From NCBI RefSeq assembly GCF_014395785.1, contig NZ_CP060713.1, positions 2,818,501 to 2,882,500 on the forward strand: a stretch of DNA of 64,000 nt, read 5' to 3'. The stretch is from Nocardioides mesophilus. Its GTDB lineage: Bacteria; Actinomycetota; Actinomycetes; Propionibacteriales; Nocardioidaceae. This document shows positions 1 to 14,336 of this stretch, piece after piece; position 1 is the first letter of the stretch, and every line of letters starts with the position of its first letter. The position numbers were made by a program, and so were the translations under genes. The notes beneath the pieces are model-generated. The model searched no databases, had not been told where the DNA came from, and saw only the letters and a program-made list of their open reading frames with translations.

Positions 1-27
1 GACCGCCGAAAACAGGGAGTCGAAGCG

Positions 28-3647
<3,620 letters not shown>

Positions 3648-3651
<4 letters not shown>

Positions 3652-4364
3652 TCCGTGCGCACGTGGGCAAGTGGGGCAAGAAGGCCAGGCTCTCGGCCGC
3701 TGCCGTGGTCACCGCGGCGACGCTGGCCGGCTGTGGGATGCACCCGGGTGCGGCCGCCGTGGTCAACGGCTCCGAGGTGAGCGAGGGTCGCGTGGACGAC
3801 GCCGCGGTGGCGCTCTGCTCGGCCAACATCACCGGCGCCGCGGCCCAGGGCCAGCAGGTTCCGGTGCTGCCGCTGCGCGGCGCCCGCCAGGCGGCCCTGC
3901 AGCTGATCGTCGAGAGCAAGCTCGCGGAGCAGTTCGCCGCCGAGAAGGGCATCACGGTCGACCAGAGCCAGGTCTCGCAGTTCGTGGAGCAGAACCAGCA
4001 GGGGATCGCGGCGCTGCCCGAGGCCCAGCGGCAGGACTTCCGCGACCTGCTCACCGGCTACCGCACCGCGCAGCTGATCTTCATCGCGGCCGGCAAGGAG
4101 TCCCTGGCGAGCCAGGGCAACCCGCGGGCCAGCGACGACCAGGCCGAGGCCGAGGGGCGCAAGGTGTTCAGCGCCTGGGCCAAGGACGCCGACGTCGAGG
4201 TGGACCCGCGCTTCGGCGACTACACCGACGGTTCGCTGGTCCCGGCCAGCGGCTCGCTGTCGATCCCGGTCTCCGCCTCGGCCAAGGCTGGTGCGGCCGC
4301 GGAGCCGAGCGATGCCTGGAAGGCCGGTCTGCCGGTCTCGCAGCGGTGCAGCTCACCCTCCTGA
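3648..4364 (+). CDS. SurA N-terminal-like lipoprotein
   Basis: Predicted lipid-anchored extracytoplasmic protein of 238 residues. It starts with a basic stretch (VGKWGKKAR), a hydrophobic h-region and a lipobox TLAGC (Cys29), the signature for signal peptidase II. The mature part has the helical SurA-type chaperone pattern (ALQLIVESKLAEQFAAEKG followed by long amphipathic helices), but no parvulin PPIase domain follows, so it may be a foldase-like or purely structural lipoprotein. The GTG start overlaps the mfd stop (GTGA), and its 3' end overlaps mazG by 19 bases, so the three genes look like one transcription unit. Its role next to mfd is unknown to me. Confidence 0.85.
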
Positions 4365-5311
4365 TCACCAGCCCCCGGGTCGCTCCGGGGCTGATGTCGT
4401 GGTCGGCGTGGCAGGCGGTCGCGGCCGCCGACCGGGTCCTCGCCGCGGACGCCGCGCTGCCGCTCGCCCGGGCGGTGGCCGCCGCCGGTCACCGGGTCGA
4501 CGTGCTCGCCGACGCCACCGGACCCGGGCTGCTCGTCGCGGCCCGCACCGCGTCCGTGGTCTGGCTGGCTTCGGACGCCGAGGCGGACCGGCTGCCCGGC
4601 GAGCTCGCGACCGCGATCGTGAACCCCCCGGCGGCTGCTGATCCGGACGACGGGGCCTCCGAGGTCGAGGTCGAGGTGCTGCACGCGTCGTACGACGTGC
4701 CCGGCGCCCGGCTGCTGGACCTGGTCACGGTGATGGACCAGCTGCGGCTGCACTGCCCCTGGGACCGCGAGCAGACCCACCGGTCGCTGGCGTCGTACCT
4801 CGTGGAGGAAACCTACGAGACGCTGGAGGCGATCGAGAGCGGCGACCCCGTGCACCTGCGCGAGGAGCTCGGCGACCTGCTGCTGCAGGTGGTCTTCCAC
4901 GCCCGGGTGGCGGCCGAGGCGGACCCGCTCGAGGGCGGCTTCGACATCGACGCGGTCGCCGGTGGCATCGTCGACAAGCTCGTGCACCGGCACCCCCACG
5001 TCTTCGCCGGCCTCGACGTCGCGGACGTCGCGGAGGTGGAGGCGAACTGGGAGACGCTCAAGCACGCGGAGAAGGGTCGCGACTCCGTCCTCGAGGGCGT
5101 ACCGCTGGCGCTGCCGGCGCTCGCGCTCGCGGACAAGGTGGTCGGCCGGGCCGGCCGCGTCGGGGTCACCCCGGCCCTCGGCGGGTCGTTGGGGGAGCGG
5201 CTGCTGGCGCTGGTCGTCGAGGCCCGGGCCGCCGGGGCGGACCCGGAGCAGGAGCTGCGCGACGCGGTACGCCGTCTCGCGGACGCCGTCCGGGCGGCCG
5301 AGACGCGCTGA
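4346..5311 (+). CDS. mazG: Nucleoside triphosphate pyrophosphohydrolase MazG
   Basis: All-alpha NTP pyrophosphatase that hydrolyses (d)NTPs, including aberrant ones, to monophosphates. The 321-residue protein carries one MazG domain at about 124-230: LRLHCPWDREQTH, then E154-E155-x2-E158 and E174-x2-D177, the EExxE/ExxD magnesium-binding set. The first ~110 residues resemble a decayed tetrapyrrole-methylase-like domain (LTLLITSPRVAPGL, then WQAVAAADRVL), as in YabN-type fusions but truncated. The GTG start lies inside the 3' end of the lipoprotein gene, which suggests coupled translation. A hairpin follows the stop. Confidence 0.93.
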   Translation: MQLTLLITSPRVAPGLMSWSAWQAVAAADRVLAADAALPLARAVAAAGHRVDVLADATGPGLLVAARTASVVWLASDAEADRLPGELATAIVNPPAAADPDDGASEVEVEVLHASYDVPGARLLDLVTVMDQLRLHCPWDREQTHRSLASYLVEETYETLEAIESGDPVHLREELGDLLLQVVFHARVAAEADPLEGGFDIDAVAGGIVDKLVHRHPHVFAGLDVADVAEVEANWETLKHAEKGRDSVLEGVPLALPALALADKVVGRAGRVGVTPALGGSLGERLLALVVEARAAGADPEQELRDAVRRLADAVRAAETR

Positions 5312-5337
5312 GGCCCAGACGGGTGTCCCGGTTGCCT

Positions 5338-5360
5338 GCCGCGCCCCATGCAGGCGCGGC
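5338..5360 (+). terminator. Hairpin after mazG
   Basis: A perfect 8-bp stem (GCCGCGCC / GGCGCGGC) with a 7-base loop begins 27 bases after the mazG stop. There is no U-tract, as is common for actinobacterial terminators. Confidence 0.5.
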
Positions 5361-5491
5361 TACCGGATCCGTCGGATTGTGGACTCTGGATCCCCCGACC
5401 ACCCCGGTCCGACGAGGGCAGAAGGCGTCATGACGACCCTGTCGGCCGAGCGCTAGCGTCGGGTTTTCCGACCAGGGAAGGCGGGACCAAC

Positions 5492-5803
5492 ATGGTGTTG
5501 AGGCGATTCTCCGCAACTATGCTCTGCGCGGCCTTGCTCGTCGCCGGCTCGGCTGCTCAAGCGGTCGCCGGGGAGGTGAAGGGGCCGCCGGGCATCCCCG
5601 ACAACACCAACGAGACCGGGGCGCTGGATCACGCCAACTCGGCCTGCGCCGCCAGCGGGCTGAACGACCTGGACTCCACCGACCCCGTCGGTCAGCTCAC
5701 GTCCCAGGTCCAGACTGCAGCGGACTCGTGGAAGTACTACGGCTTGCCGAAGGGGGCCCCGGGCACGCTCGGTCTGTGTCGAGGCGGTACGGGCGAGAGG
5801 TAG
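5492..5803 (+). CDS. Small secreted protein, unknown function
   Basis: I do not recognise the family. The 103-residue product has a clear Sec signal peptide (MVLRRFSATMLCAALLVAG, then AQAVAG as a likely signal peptidase I site near residue 27). The mature part is about 75 residues, polar, with two Cys (in SACAAS and LGLCRG) that could form a disulfide. AGGGAAGG lies about 10 bases before the ATG and a TAGCGT -10-like box lies at 5453-5458. It is monocistronic in a region between mazG and eno that looks accessory. Confidence 0.7.
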   Translation: MVLRRFSATMLCAALLVAGSAAQAVAGEVKGPPGIPDNTNETGALDHANSACAASGLNDLDSTDPVGQLTSQVQTAADSWKYYGLPKGAPGTLGLCRGGTGER

Positions 5804-5861
5804 GCGGCCGCCGCCCCTTGCCGAGCCGGTTGCGGTCGGACACGGGGGCGGCGACACCCAG

Positions 5862-6515
5862 TCAGACGAGCGCCTCGCCGCCATCGGCGGCCAGCGCCGC
5901 GGCCACCTGCGCCTCGTGCCGGCGCAGCAGCGCCGGGTCGGTCGGCGGCAGCAGGTCGTCCCAGAACGCGAGCATGGCTCCGCGGCCCTGCATCATGCCC
6001 AGCGGCCGGGCGTAGAAGTGCAGGTGGAAGTGGGCCGACCCGTCGCCCCAGCGGCCCATGTGGGTGCGGGCCACCCCGTCGAGCCCCTGGATGGCGCCGG
6101 AGAGCCGCTGGATCATCGGACCGAGCGCGGCGAGCGTCTGCCCGTCCAGCTCGTGCAGCAGCAGATGGTCGTTAGGGGCGAGGCCGGCCCAGAACGGCAG
6201 CCCGGTCGACGGCGGCGCCGCGACGTGCCAGTGCTCGTCCTTCCAGAGCCACCGGCCCCAGTCCGTGGGCCGGCAGTGACCGCACTCGGCCGGGTCCAGC
6301 TCACCGTGCCGCGGGCGCTCGGGGACCAGCATCGGTTCGACCGGCGCGCTGACCAGGCGGCCGTCGGACACCTCGAAGCCGAAGAACGGCGAGCCGGTCA
6401 GCTCCTCCGCCGACAGCCGCTCGCCGACCGGTACGCCGGCGTGCCACGGGGACGTGGCCGGCTCGGTCTCGTAGCCGTCGGAGCCGCTGCTGGTGTCGGT
6501 GTCGTCGGTGCTCAT
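5862..6515 (-). CDS. HIT-like superfamily protein
   Basis: Cytosolic 217-residue protein with a HIT-type active-site string HFHLHFYARP (residues 162-171), which matches the His-x-His-x-His pattern of nucleotide hydrolases/transferases. A CGHC cluster at 78-81 may bind zinc, as in GalT/HIT relatives. Substrate unknown. The ATG is preceded on its strand by CAGACT and 7 bases, so it may be leaderless. The gene points away from the palindromic repeat array that starts 49 bases upstream of its start codon. Confidence 0.7.
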   Translation of the reverse strand: MSTDDTDTSSGSDGYETEPATSPWHAGVPVGERLSAEELTGSPFFGFEVSDGRLVSAPVEPMLVPERPRHGELDPAECGHCRPTDWGRWLWKDEHWHVAAPPSTGLPFWAGLAPNDHLLLHELDGQTLAALGPMIQRLSGAIQGLDGVARTHMGRWGDGSAHFHLHFYARPLGMMQGRGAMLAFWDDLLPPTDPALLRRHEAQVAAALAADGGEALV

Positions 6516-6563
6516 CCGGCGCAGTCTGCCACCCGGCGGACCCGCGGTGTCGGGTCAGCGGCA

Positions 6564-7035
6564 GCAACGAGCGCGCACGGTGACTGCTAGTTGCTGGTAA
6601 ACGGGGATGTGGTGCGCAACGAGGGAGCACGGTGACCGCTGGTTGCCAGTAAACGGGGGGGCGGGGCGCAACGAGGGTGCACGGGGAGCGCTGGTCGCGG
6701 TCGGCGAGGGAGCCGGGGGCGTGGGCAGCAACGAGCGCGCACGGTGTCCGCTGGTTGCTGGCGAACGGGGGTGCGGGGAGCAACGAGCGCGCACGGTGAC
6801 CGCTGGTTGCGGTGCGCGAGGGAGGCGGGGGCGTCGGCAGCAACGAGCGCGCACGGTGACCGCTGGTTGCCAGTAAACGGGGGTGTGGGGCGCAACGAGG
6901 GCGCACGGTGACCGCTGGTTGCTGGTCCGCGAGGGAGGCGGGGGAGTCGGCAGCAACGAGGGCGCACGGTGACCGCTGGTTGCTGGTAGACGGGGGTGCG
7001 GGGCGCAACGAGCGCGCACGGTGACCGCTGGTTGC
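6564..7035. repeat. Array of nine 31-bp palindromic repeats
   Basis: Nine 31-bp copies start at 6564, 6616, 6668, 6728, 6780, 6840, 6892, 6953 and 7005. Each begins GCAACGAG and ends CGCTGGTTGC (copies 1 and 3 are worn). Each is an imperfect palindrome: GCAAC-n-AGCG-nn-CAC-n-GTG-nn-CGCT-n-GTTGC, 12 of 15 positions pairing. The copies are separated by two spacer types: 21 bases (after copies 1, 2, 4, 6, 8; core ACGGGGG) and 29-30 bases (after copies 3, 5, 7; core GCGAGGGAGGCGGGGG). From 6668 this makes a higher-order repeat of 112, 112 and 113 bp. The array fills the 544-bp gap between the HIT-like gene and the methyltransferase gene; I see no gene in it. Confidence 0.93.
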
Positions 7036-7059
7036 CGCCACCCCTCCACCGCCGGCAGG

Positions 7060-9296
<2,237 letters not shown>

Positions 9297-9310
9297 GGCC
9301 GGCCCGCACC

Positions 9311-9931
9311 ATGCCCACACCGTCCGCAGGTCGCCCGGGAGGCTCGCAGCGCTCCGCGGGACCGCGCTCCCGTGCGGCCTCCCGCGGCACCGGGCGCCCC
9401 TCGGCGAGCGCGGGCAGCCGTCCGGCCTCGCGACCCGGCAACCGGGGTCGCGGGCCGGCGGCGCCCCCGGCCCGACCGGTCCGGCCCCGGTTCACCGGCC
9501 GCGCCGCGATCCTGGTGCTGGTGGTGGCGGTGCTGACCGTCTCCTACGCCTCGAGCCTGCGTGCCTACCTCGAGCAGCGCGACCACGTCGCGTCGCTGAA
9601 CGCCGACATCGCCGCGTCCGAGGCGCAGATCCAGTCCCTGGAGCGGGAGAAGGCACGCTGGGACGACCCGGCCTACGTCCGGACCCAGGCGCGCTCGCGG
9701 TTCGGCTGGGTGCTGCCCGGCGAGATCGGCTTCCAGGTCATCGGCGAGGACGGCAAGCCGCTGGACCACGACGACTCCCTCGACGAGGCGGTGGTGCCGG
9801 CCGGCGAGGAGGCGCGGCCGCTGTGGTGGCAGACCGCGTGGCGCAGCGTCGAGGCGGCCGGCAAGCCCGAGGACGCGGCCGACCAGCCCGACCCGGCGCT
9901 GCGGATCCGCGCCCCGCGTCCCGCCCGCTGA
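9311..9931 (+). CDS. FtsB/DivIC-family septum formation initiator
   Basis: Bitopic divisome protein, probably partnering FtsL/FtsQ. The 206 residues comprise a basic Pro/Ser/Arg-rich cytoplasmic tail (1-60), one transmembrane helix (about 63-83, AAILVLVVAVLTVSYASSL), an extracellular coiled coil (LNADIAASEAQIQSLEREKARW) and the conserved globular end DPAYVRTQARSRFGWVLPGE. It lies 14 bases after eno, an order common in actinobacteria. Length and the long N-terminal tail are typical of the actinobacterial form. Confidence 0.9.
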   Translation: MPTPSAGRPGGSQRSAGPRSRAASRGTGRPSASAGSRPASRPGNRGRGPAAPPARPVRPRFTGRAAILVLVVAVLTVSYASSLRAYLEQRDHVASLNADIAASEAQIQSLEREKARWDDPAYVRTQARSRFGWVLPGEIGFQVIGEDGKPLDHDDSLDEAVVPAGEEARPLWWQTAWRSVEAAGKPEDAADQPDPALRIRAPRPAR

Positions 9932-9979
9932 CCCCGGGCCCGTTGTGACACGGGGCGCCGCGCCTGGGACGATACGGCG

Positions 9980-10483
9980 GTGATCGACCCCCACGACGAG
10001 GCCGTCATCGGCGCCCAGCTCGGCCGACCGCCGCGCTCCATCCACGGCATCGGGCACCGCTGCCCCTGCGGGAACCCCGACGTGGTCGCCACCGAGCCCC
10101 GGCTCGAGGACGGTACGCCGTTCCCCACCACCTTCTACCTCACCTGCCCGCGGGCCGCGTCGATGATCGGCACGCTGGAGGCGTCGGGCCTGATGAAGGA
10201 GATGTCGGACCGGCTGGAGACCGACGCGGAGCTGGCGGCGGCCTACCGCGCGGCCCACGAGCGCTACCTGGCCTACCGCGAGAGCATCGGCCGGGTGCCC
10301 GAGATCGCCGGCGTCTCCGCCGGAGGGATGCCGCAGCGGGTCAAGTGCCTGCACGTGCTCGCCGGCCAGTCGCTGGCCCAGGGGCGCGGCGTGAACCCGC
10401 TCGGCGACGAGGTGCTGGACGCGCTCGGGGAGTTCTGGGCCGCTGGGCCGTGCGTGCGCGTCGAGGACGGGGCGCCGTCATGA
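9980..10483 (+). CDS. DUF501 family protein
   Basis: Conserved actinobacterial protein of 167 residues with no assigned function. It shows the family features GHRCPCGNPDV (three Cys with the downstream LTCPR), PTTFYLTCPR, and QRVKCLHVLAGQSLAQGRGVNPLGDE near the C-terminus; the Cys residues suggest metal binding. The start is GTG, and its stop overlaps the ppx ATG (ATGA). DUF501 genes habitually sit between ftsB-like and ppx genes, as here. Confidence 0.9.
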   Translation: MIDPHDEAVIGAQLGRPPRSIHGIGHRCPCGNPDVVATEPRLEDGTPFPTTFYLTCPRAASMIGTLEASGLMKEMSDRLETDAELAAAYRAAHERYLAYRESIGRVPEIAGVSAGGMPQRVKCLHVLAGQSLAQGRGVNPLGDEVLDALGEFWAAGPCVRVEDGAPS

Positions 10484-11415
10484 GGCGGGTGGCTGCCATC
10501 GACTGCGGCACGAACACGATCAAGCTGCTGGTCGCCGACCTCGACCGGGAGACCGGCACGGAGCACGAGCTGGTCCGCGAGATGCGGATGGTGCGTCTCG
10601 GGCAGGACGTCGACCGCACCGGACGGCTGGCCGACGCGGCGCTGGCCCGGGTGTTCGCCGCGATCGAGGAGTACGGCGCCGTGCTGGACGCCCACCACGT
10701 CGACGTGCTCCGCTTCTGCGCCACCTCGGCCGCCCGGGACGCCGCGAACGCCGAGGTGTTCGTCGCCGGCGTCCGCGAACGGCTCGGGGTGCAGCCGGAG
10801 GTGGTCACCGGCGCCGAGGAGGCGCAGCTGTCCTACGACGGCGCCACCCGGTCCTTCGGCGACCGGGAGCTGCCCGGTCCGGTCGCCGTGGTCGACATCG
10901 GCGGCGGCTCGACCGAGCTGATCCTCGGCGACCCGGTGACCGGCCACGTCGCGGCGGCGCGCTCCCTGGACGTGGGCTCGGTGCGGATGACCGAGCGGCT
11001 GATGCCCTCCGACCCGCCGACCGCGGCCGAGCTGGCGGCCGCCCGGGGGGCCGTCGACGACGCGCTCGACACGCTGCCCGGTCACGGGGTGCACCTCGAC
11101 TCGACCGCCAGCCTCGTCGGGGTGGGCGGCACCATCACCACCGTGGCCGCGGCGGTCCTGGACCTGCCGCACTACGACCGGACGGCGATCCACCACGCCG
11201 ACCTGCCGGTGGCCGCGGTGCACGAGGTGACCGAGCGGCTGCTGGCGATGAGCGTGGAGCAGCGCCGTGGGCTGCCGTTCCTGCACCCGGGCCGTGCCGA
11301 CGTGATCGGCGCCGGTGCGCTGATCCTGGACCGGGTGCTCTCGCGGGTGCCGGTGCAGCGGCTGCTGGTCTCGGAGGCCGACATCCTGGACGGGATCGCC
11401 TGGTCGGTGGCCTGA
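10480..11415 (+). CDS. ppx: Ppx/GppA phosphatase family protein
   Basis: Exopolyphosphatase/guanosine pentaphosphatase family, ASKHA fold; acts on polyphosphate or pppGpp in the cytosol. The 311 residues are the short actinobacterial form, lacking the C-terminal HD-like domain of E. coli Ppx. Phosphate-1 motif is AIDCGTNTIKLLVADL, phosphate-2 is VVDIGGGSTELILG, and VGVGGTITTVAA is the adenosine-side glycine motif. The ATG overlaps the DUF501 stop. I cannot decide between Ppx and GppA activity. Confidence 0.92.
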   Translation: MRRVAAIDCGTNTIKLLVADLDRETGTEHELVREMRMVRLGQDVDRTGRLADAALARVFAAIEEYGAVLDAHHVDVLRFCATSAARDAANAEVFVAGVRERLGVQPEVVTGAEEAQLSYDGATRSFGDRELPGPVAVVDIGGGSTELILGDPVTGHVAAARSLDVGSVRMTERLMPSDPPTAAELAAARGAVDDALDTLPGHGVHLDSTASLVGVGGTITTVAAAVLDLPHYDRTAIHHADLPVAAVHEVTERLLAMSVEQRRGLPFLHPGRADVIGAGALILDRVLSRVPVQRLLVSEADILDGIAWSVA

Positions 11416-11487
11416 CCGGAACCGGCACGAACCGGCACGATCGCACCGGGGCGCGGACGGCCCGCCGTACTGCCGGGGCCGTGACGG

Positions 11488-11512
11488 GGTTGACGACGGA
11501 TCGAGTGGGTAC
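11488..11512 (+). promoter_or_regulatory. SigF/SigB-type promoter of yihY-ytxH
   Basis: GGTT (11488-11491), 15 bases, GGGTAC (11507-11512), then 9 bases to the ATG. This matches the general-stress sigma consensus of actinobacteria (roughly GTTT/GGTT-N15-GGGTAT). Confidence 0.5.
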
Positions 11513-11521
11513 CCCCCGGGC

Positions 11522-12604
11522 ATGTCGACATCACGCCACGCGGACGCCACGCCCGCGCCAGACGACGAGCGCAAGCCCGACTCACCGACCGAGCTGAAGA
11601 AGACCTCCTGGAAGTACGTCGGACGCAAGTCCTTCCGTGAGTTCCTCGACGACCAGTGCACCGACCTGGCGGCGGCGCTCACCTACTACGCCGTGCTCTC
11701 GATCTTCCCGGCGATGCTGGCCCTGGTCTCGCTGCTCGGGCTGGTCGGGCAGGCCGAGGAGTCGGTGAAGACCGCGCTCAACGTGCTGGACCCGCTGGTG
11801 TCGGACCAGACGCTGAACGCCGTCAAGCCGCTGCTCGAGAACCTGGCCAAGTCCGACACCGCCGGTCTCACCGCGGTCATCGGTCTCGTCGGCGCGATCT
11901 GGTCGGCCTCCGGCTACGTCGGCGCCTTCGGGCGGGCCATGAACCGGATCTACGAGATCCGCGAGGGCCGACCGGTGTGGAAGCTGCGGCCGCTGATGCT
12001 GCTGATCACCGTCGTGGCGCTGATCCTGTGCGCGGCCGTGCTGCTGATGCTGGTCGTCTCCGGCCCGGTGGCGCAGTCGATCGGCGACGTCGTCGGTCTC
12101 GGTGGCACCGCGCTGACGGTGTGGAGCATCGTCAAGTGGCCGGTGCTCGCCATCGTGATGGTGCTCGTCGTCGCCCTGCTCTACTACGCCACCCCCAACG
12201 TCAAGCAGCCGAAGTTCCGCTGGGTCTCGGTGGGCGCGATCATCGCGCTCCTGGCCTGGGTGGTCGTCTCGTTGCTGTTCGCGCTCTACGTCGCGAACTT
12301 CTCCAGCTACAACAAGACCTACGGCTCCCTCGGCGCCGTGATCGTCACGCTGCTCTGGCTCTGGCTGACCAACCTGGCGCTGCTGTTCGGTGCCGAGGTC
12401 GACTCCGAGCTCGAGCGCGGCCGTGAGCTCCAGGCGGGCCTGCCCGCCGAGGAGGAGCTCCAGCTCCCGGCGCGTGACACCCGCAACATCGAGAAGGCCG
12501 AGAAGAAGGATGCCGAGGACGTCGAGCGCGGCCGTGAGCTGCGCCTGGCCTCCGCCGGCAACCACACCACCGAGAACGACAACGAGAAAGGCTCCAACCG
12601 ATGA
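11522..12604 (+). CDS. YihY/BrkB family inner membrane protein
   Basis: Polytopic membrane protein of 360 residues, function unsettled in the family. A cytoplasmic N-terminus precedes the conserved DLAAALTYYAVLSIFPAMLALVSL segment and about six transmembrane helices (near 48-75, 115-135, 160-185, 205-225, 240-262, 275-295), including the typical GLVGAIWSASGYVGAFGRAMNRIYE. The last 70 residues are charged and soluble. It ends in an ATGA overlap with the YtxH-like gene. The stress-type promoter upstream suggests sigma-F/B control. Confidence 0.92.
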   Translation: MSTSRHADATPAPDDERKPDSPTELKKTSWKYVGRKSFREFLDDQCTDLAAALTYYAVLSIFPAMLALVSLLGLVGQAEESVKTALNVLDPLVSDQTLNAVKPLLENLAKSDTAGLTAVIGLVGAIWSASGYVGAFGRAMNRIYEIREGRPVWKLRPLMLLITVVALILCAAVLLMLVVSGPVAQSIGDVVGLGGTALTVWSIVKWPVLAIVMVLVVALLYYATPNVKQPKFRWVSVGAIIALLAWVVVSLLFALYVANFSSYNKTYGSLGAVIVTLLWLWLTNLALLFGAEVDSELERGRELQAGLPAEEELQLPARDTRNIEKAEKKDAEDVERGRELRLASAGNHTTENDNEKGSNR

Positions 12605-12915
12605 AGAAGTTGACCCTCCTGACCGCAGCCGCCGTGGGCTACGTGTTCGGCAGCCGCGCCGGACATGAGCGCTACGAGCAGATCAAGTCCGCCGCGAGCA
12701 AGGTCGCCCAGGACCCGCGGGTCCGCACCAAGGCTCGTGAGGCCGGGGACATGGTCAAGGAGCAGGCCCCGGTGGTGAAGGACAAGGTCGCCGGAGCCGC
12801 CACCAGCGCCAAGCAGACCGTCATGGACAAGGCCGGCCACGGAGACAGCAGCTCCTCGGCGGGCCCCGTCACCGGGGTCGACCCGCAGACCAGCACGCCG
12901 TACCCGTCCGCCTGA
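12601..12915 (+). CDS. YtxH-like small protein
   Basis: A 104-residue protein with one short hydrophobic N-terminal segment (LTLLTAAAVGYVFGSRAG) containing the glycine/FGSRAG motif of YtxH-like proteins, then an amphipathic Lys/Ala-rich helix and a Ser-rich tail. YtxH proteins of Bacillus are sigma-B general stress proteins; the SigF/B-like promoter upstream of the operon agrees with that. Start codon overlaps the stop of yihY. Confidence 0.7.
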   Translation: MKKLTLLTAAAVGYVFGSRAGHERYEQIKSAASKVAQDPRVRTKAREAGDMVKEQAPVVKDKVAGAATSAKQTVMDKAGHGDSSSSAGPVTGVDPQTSTPYPSA

Positions 12916-12957
12916 CCCGTCCGCGGGGCCAGCGGGCCGACCCGGCAGGATGACCCC

Positions 12958-13809
12958 ATGCCTGCCCCGGACCTGCCGCACCCGCTGACCGGGAAGCTGT
13001 TCCCCAGCCCGGTGCCGCCGGGGACCGGGTGGCCCGACGACCCGGCCACTCCCGAGACACCGGTGGCGCGGACGCCCGCCGCCGTACGCCGCCTCGCCGC
13101 CGCCGCCGACCTCGACCAGGTCGCGGCGGCGGTGTCGGTGTGCCGTGCCTGTCCCCGCCTGGTCCGCTGGCGCGAGGACGTCGCGGAGACCAAGCGGGCC
13201 TCGTTCGCGGGCGAGCCCTACTGGGGGCGCCCGATCGCCGGCTGGGGTGACCCGGAGCCCGGGGTGCTCATCGTCGGACTGGCACCGGCCGCGAACGGCG
13301 GCAACCGGACCGGCCGGATCTTCACCGGCGACCGTTCCGGCGACTGGCTGTTCGCCTCGCTGCACCGCGTCGGGCTGGCCAGCCAGGCCACCTCGGTGCA
13401 CGCCGGCGACGGACAGCGGCTGATCGGCACCCGGATGGTCGCCACCGTCCGCTGCGCACCCCCCGACAACAAGCCGACCCCGGCCGAGCGCGACACCTGC
13501 GCACCGTGGCTGCTGCGGGAGGTCCGGCTGCTCGAGGAGCACCTGCGGGTGGTGGTCTGCCTGGGCTCCTTCGGCTGGGACGCGGCGCTGCGCACGTTCA
13601 GGACACTCGGATACGACGTGCCTCGGCCGCGCCCCCGGTTCGGGCACGCGGCGGAGGCCGTCCTGGTGTCGCCGGCGGGCCGGGAGCTGACCCTGCTGGG
13701 CAGCTACCACCCCTCGCAGCAGAACACCTTCACCGGCAAGCTGACCGAGTCGATGACGGACGCGGTCCTGGGACGCGCCGCCCGGCTCGCGGGCGAGGTG
13801 GAAGGATGA
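12958..13809 (+). CDS. Family 5 uracil-DNA glycosylase (UdgB type)
   Basis: Base-excision repair glycosylase removing uracil (and often hypoxanthine) from DNA. The 283-residue protein has four Cys (C62, C65, C166, C181) spaced to hold a [4Fe-4S] cluster, motif A GLAPAANGGNRTGR (107-120) and motif B SYHPSQQNTF. Motif A lacks the catalytic Asp of family 4, which is why I place it in family 5. Likely leaderless: CAGGAT and 6 bases precede the ATG. It is translationally coupled to the ACT gene (ATGA). Confidence 0.92.
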   Translation: MPAPDLPHPLTGKLFPSPVPPGTGWPDDPATPETPVARTPAAVRRLAAAADLDQVAAAVSVCRACPRLVRWREDVAETKRASFAGEPYWGRPIAGWGDPEPGVLIVGLAPAANGGNRTGRIFTGDRSGDWLFASLHRVGLASQATSVHAGDGQRLIGTRMVATVRCAPPDNKPTPAERDTCAPWLLREVRLLEEHLRVVVCLGSFGWDAALRTFRTLGYDVPRPRPRFGHAAEAVLVSPAGRELTLLGSYHPSQQNTFTGKLTESMTDAVLGRAARLAGEVEG

Positions 13810-14336
13810 CGCCGGTGAGCTCCCTGCACGCCATCACCGTCCTCGGGCACGACCGGCCGGGCATCATCGCCGAGACCACCCGCGTGCTCGCCGGCCTCGG
13901 GCTCAACCTCGAGGACTCCACGATGACGCTGCTGCGCGGCCACTTCGCGATGATGCTGCTCTGCCGCGGGGACCGGCCGGCCGCCGAGATCGAGGAGTCG
14001 CTGGCGAGCCTGACCGCCGACGGCACGCTGGACGTCGCGGTGCGCGAGGTCGCGGACGAGCCGGAGCCGGCCGCCGTCGGCCCGTCGTACGTCCTGACCG
14101 TCCACGGCGGCGACCGGCCCGGGATCGTGTCGGCCGCGGTCGCCGAGGTCGCCCGCGCCGGCGGCAACATCACCGACCTGACCACCCGGCTCGCCGGCGA
14201 GCTGTACCTGCTGGTGGCCGAGGTGGACCTGCCGGAGACGGCCGACGTGCAGGCGCTGCGCGGCGCGCTGCAGGAGGCCGCCTCCTCGCTAGGGGTCGGC
14301 GTCTCGCTGCGCGAGGTGGAGAGCGACGAGCTGTGA
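13806..14336 (+). CDS. Double ACT-domain protein (GcvR-like)
   Basis: A 176-residue protein of two ACT domains (about 8-80 and 93-170), each starting with the HDRPGI / GDRPGI turn that often binds amino acids. This is the architecture of GcvR, the regulator of the glycine cleavage system, which lacks a DNA-binding domain and acts through protein contact. No catalytic domain is present. It overlaps both neighbours (ATGA with the glycosylase, GTGA with def), so it is the middle gene of an operon whose members have no obvious shared pathway. Confidence 0.8.
   Translation: MTPVSSLHAITVLGHDRPGIIAETTRVLAGLGLNLEDSTMTLLRGHFAMMLLCRGDRPAAEIEESLASLTADGTLDVAVREVADEPEPAAVGPSYVLTVHGGDRPGIVSAAVAEVARAGGNITDLTTRLAGELYLLVAEVDLPETADVQALRGALQEAASSLGVGVSLREVESDEL

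Noticed and set aside
6564-7035. CRISPR array
   Set aside because: Repeat length and copy number look similar, but spacers are repeats themselves (two types), differ in length (21 versus 29-30) and no cas gene is near.
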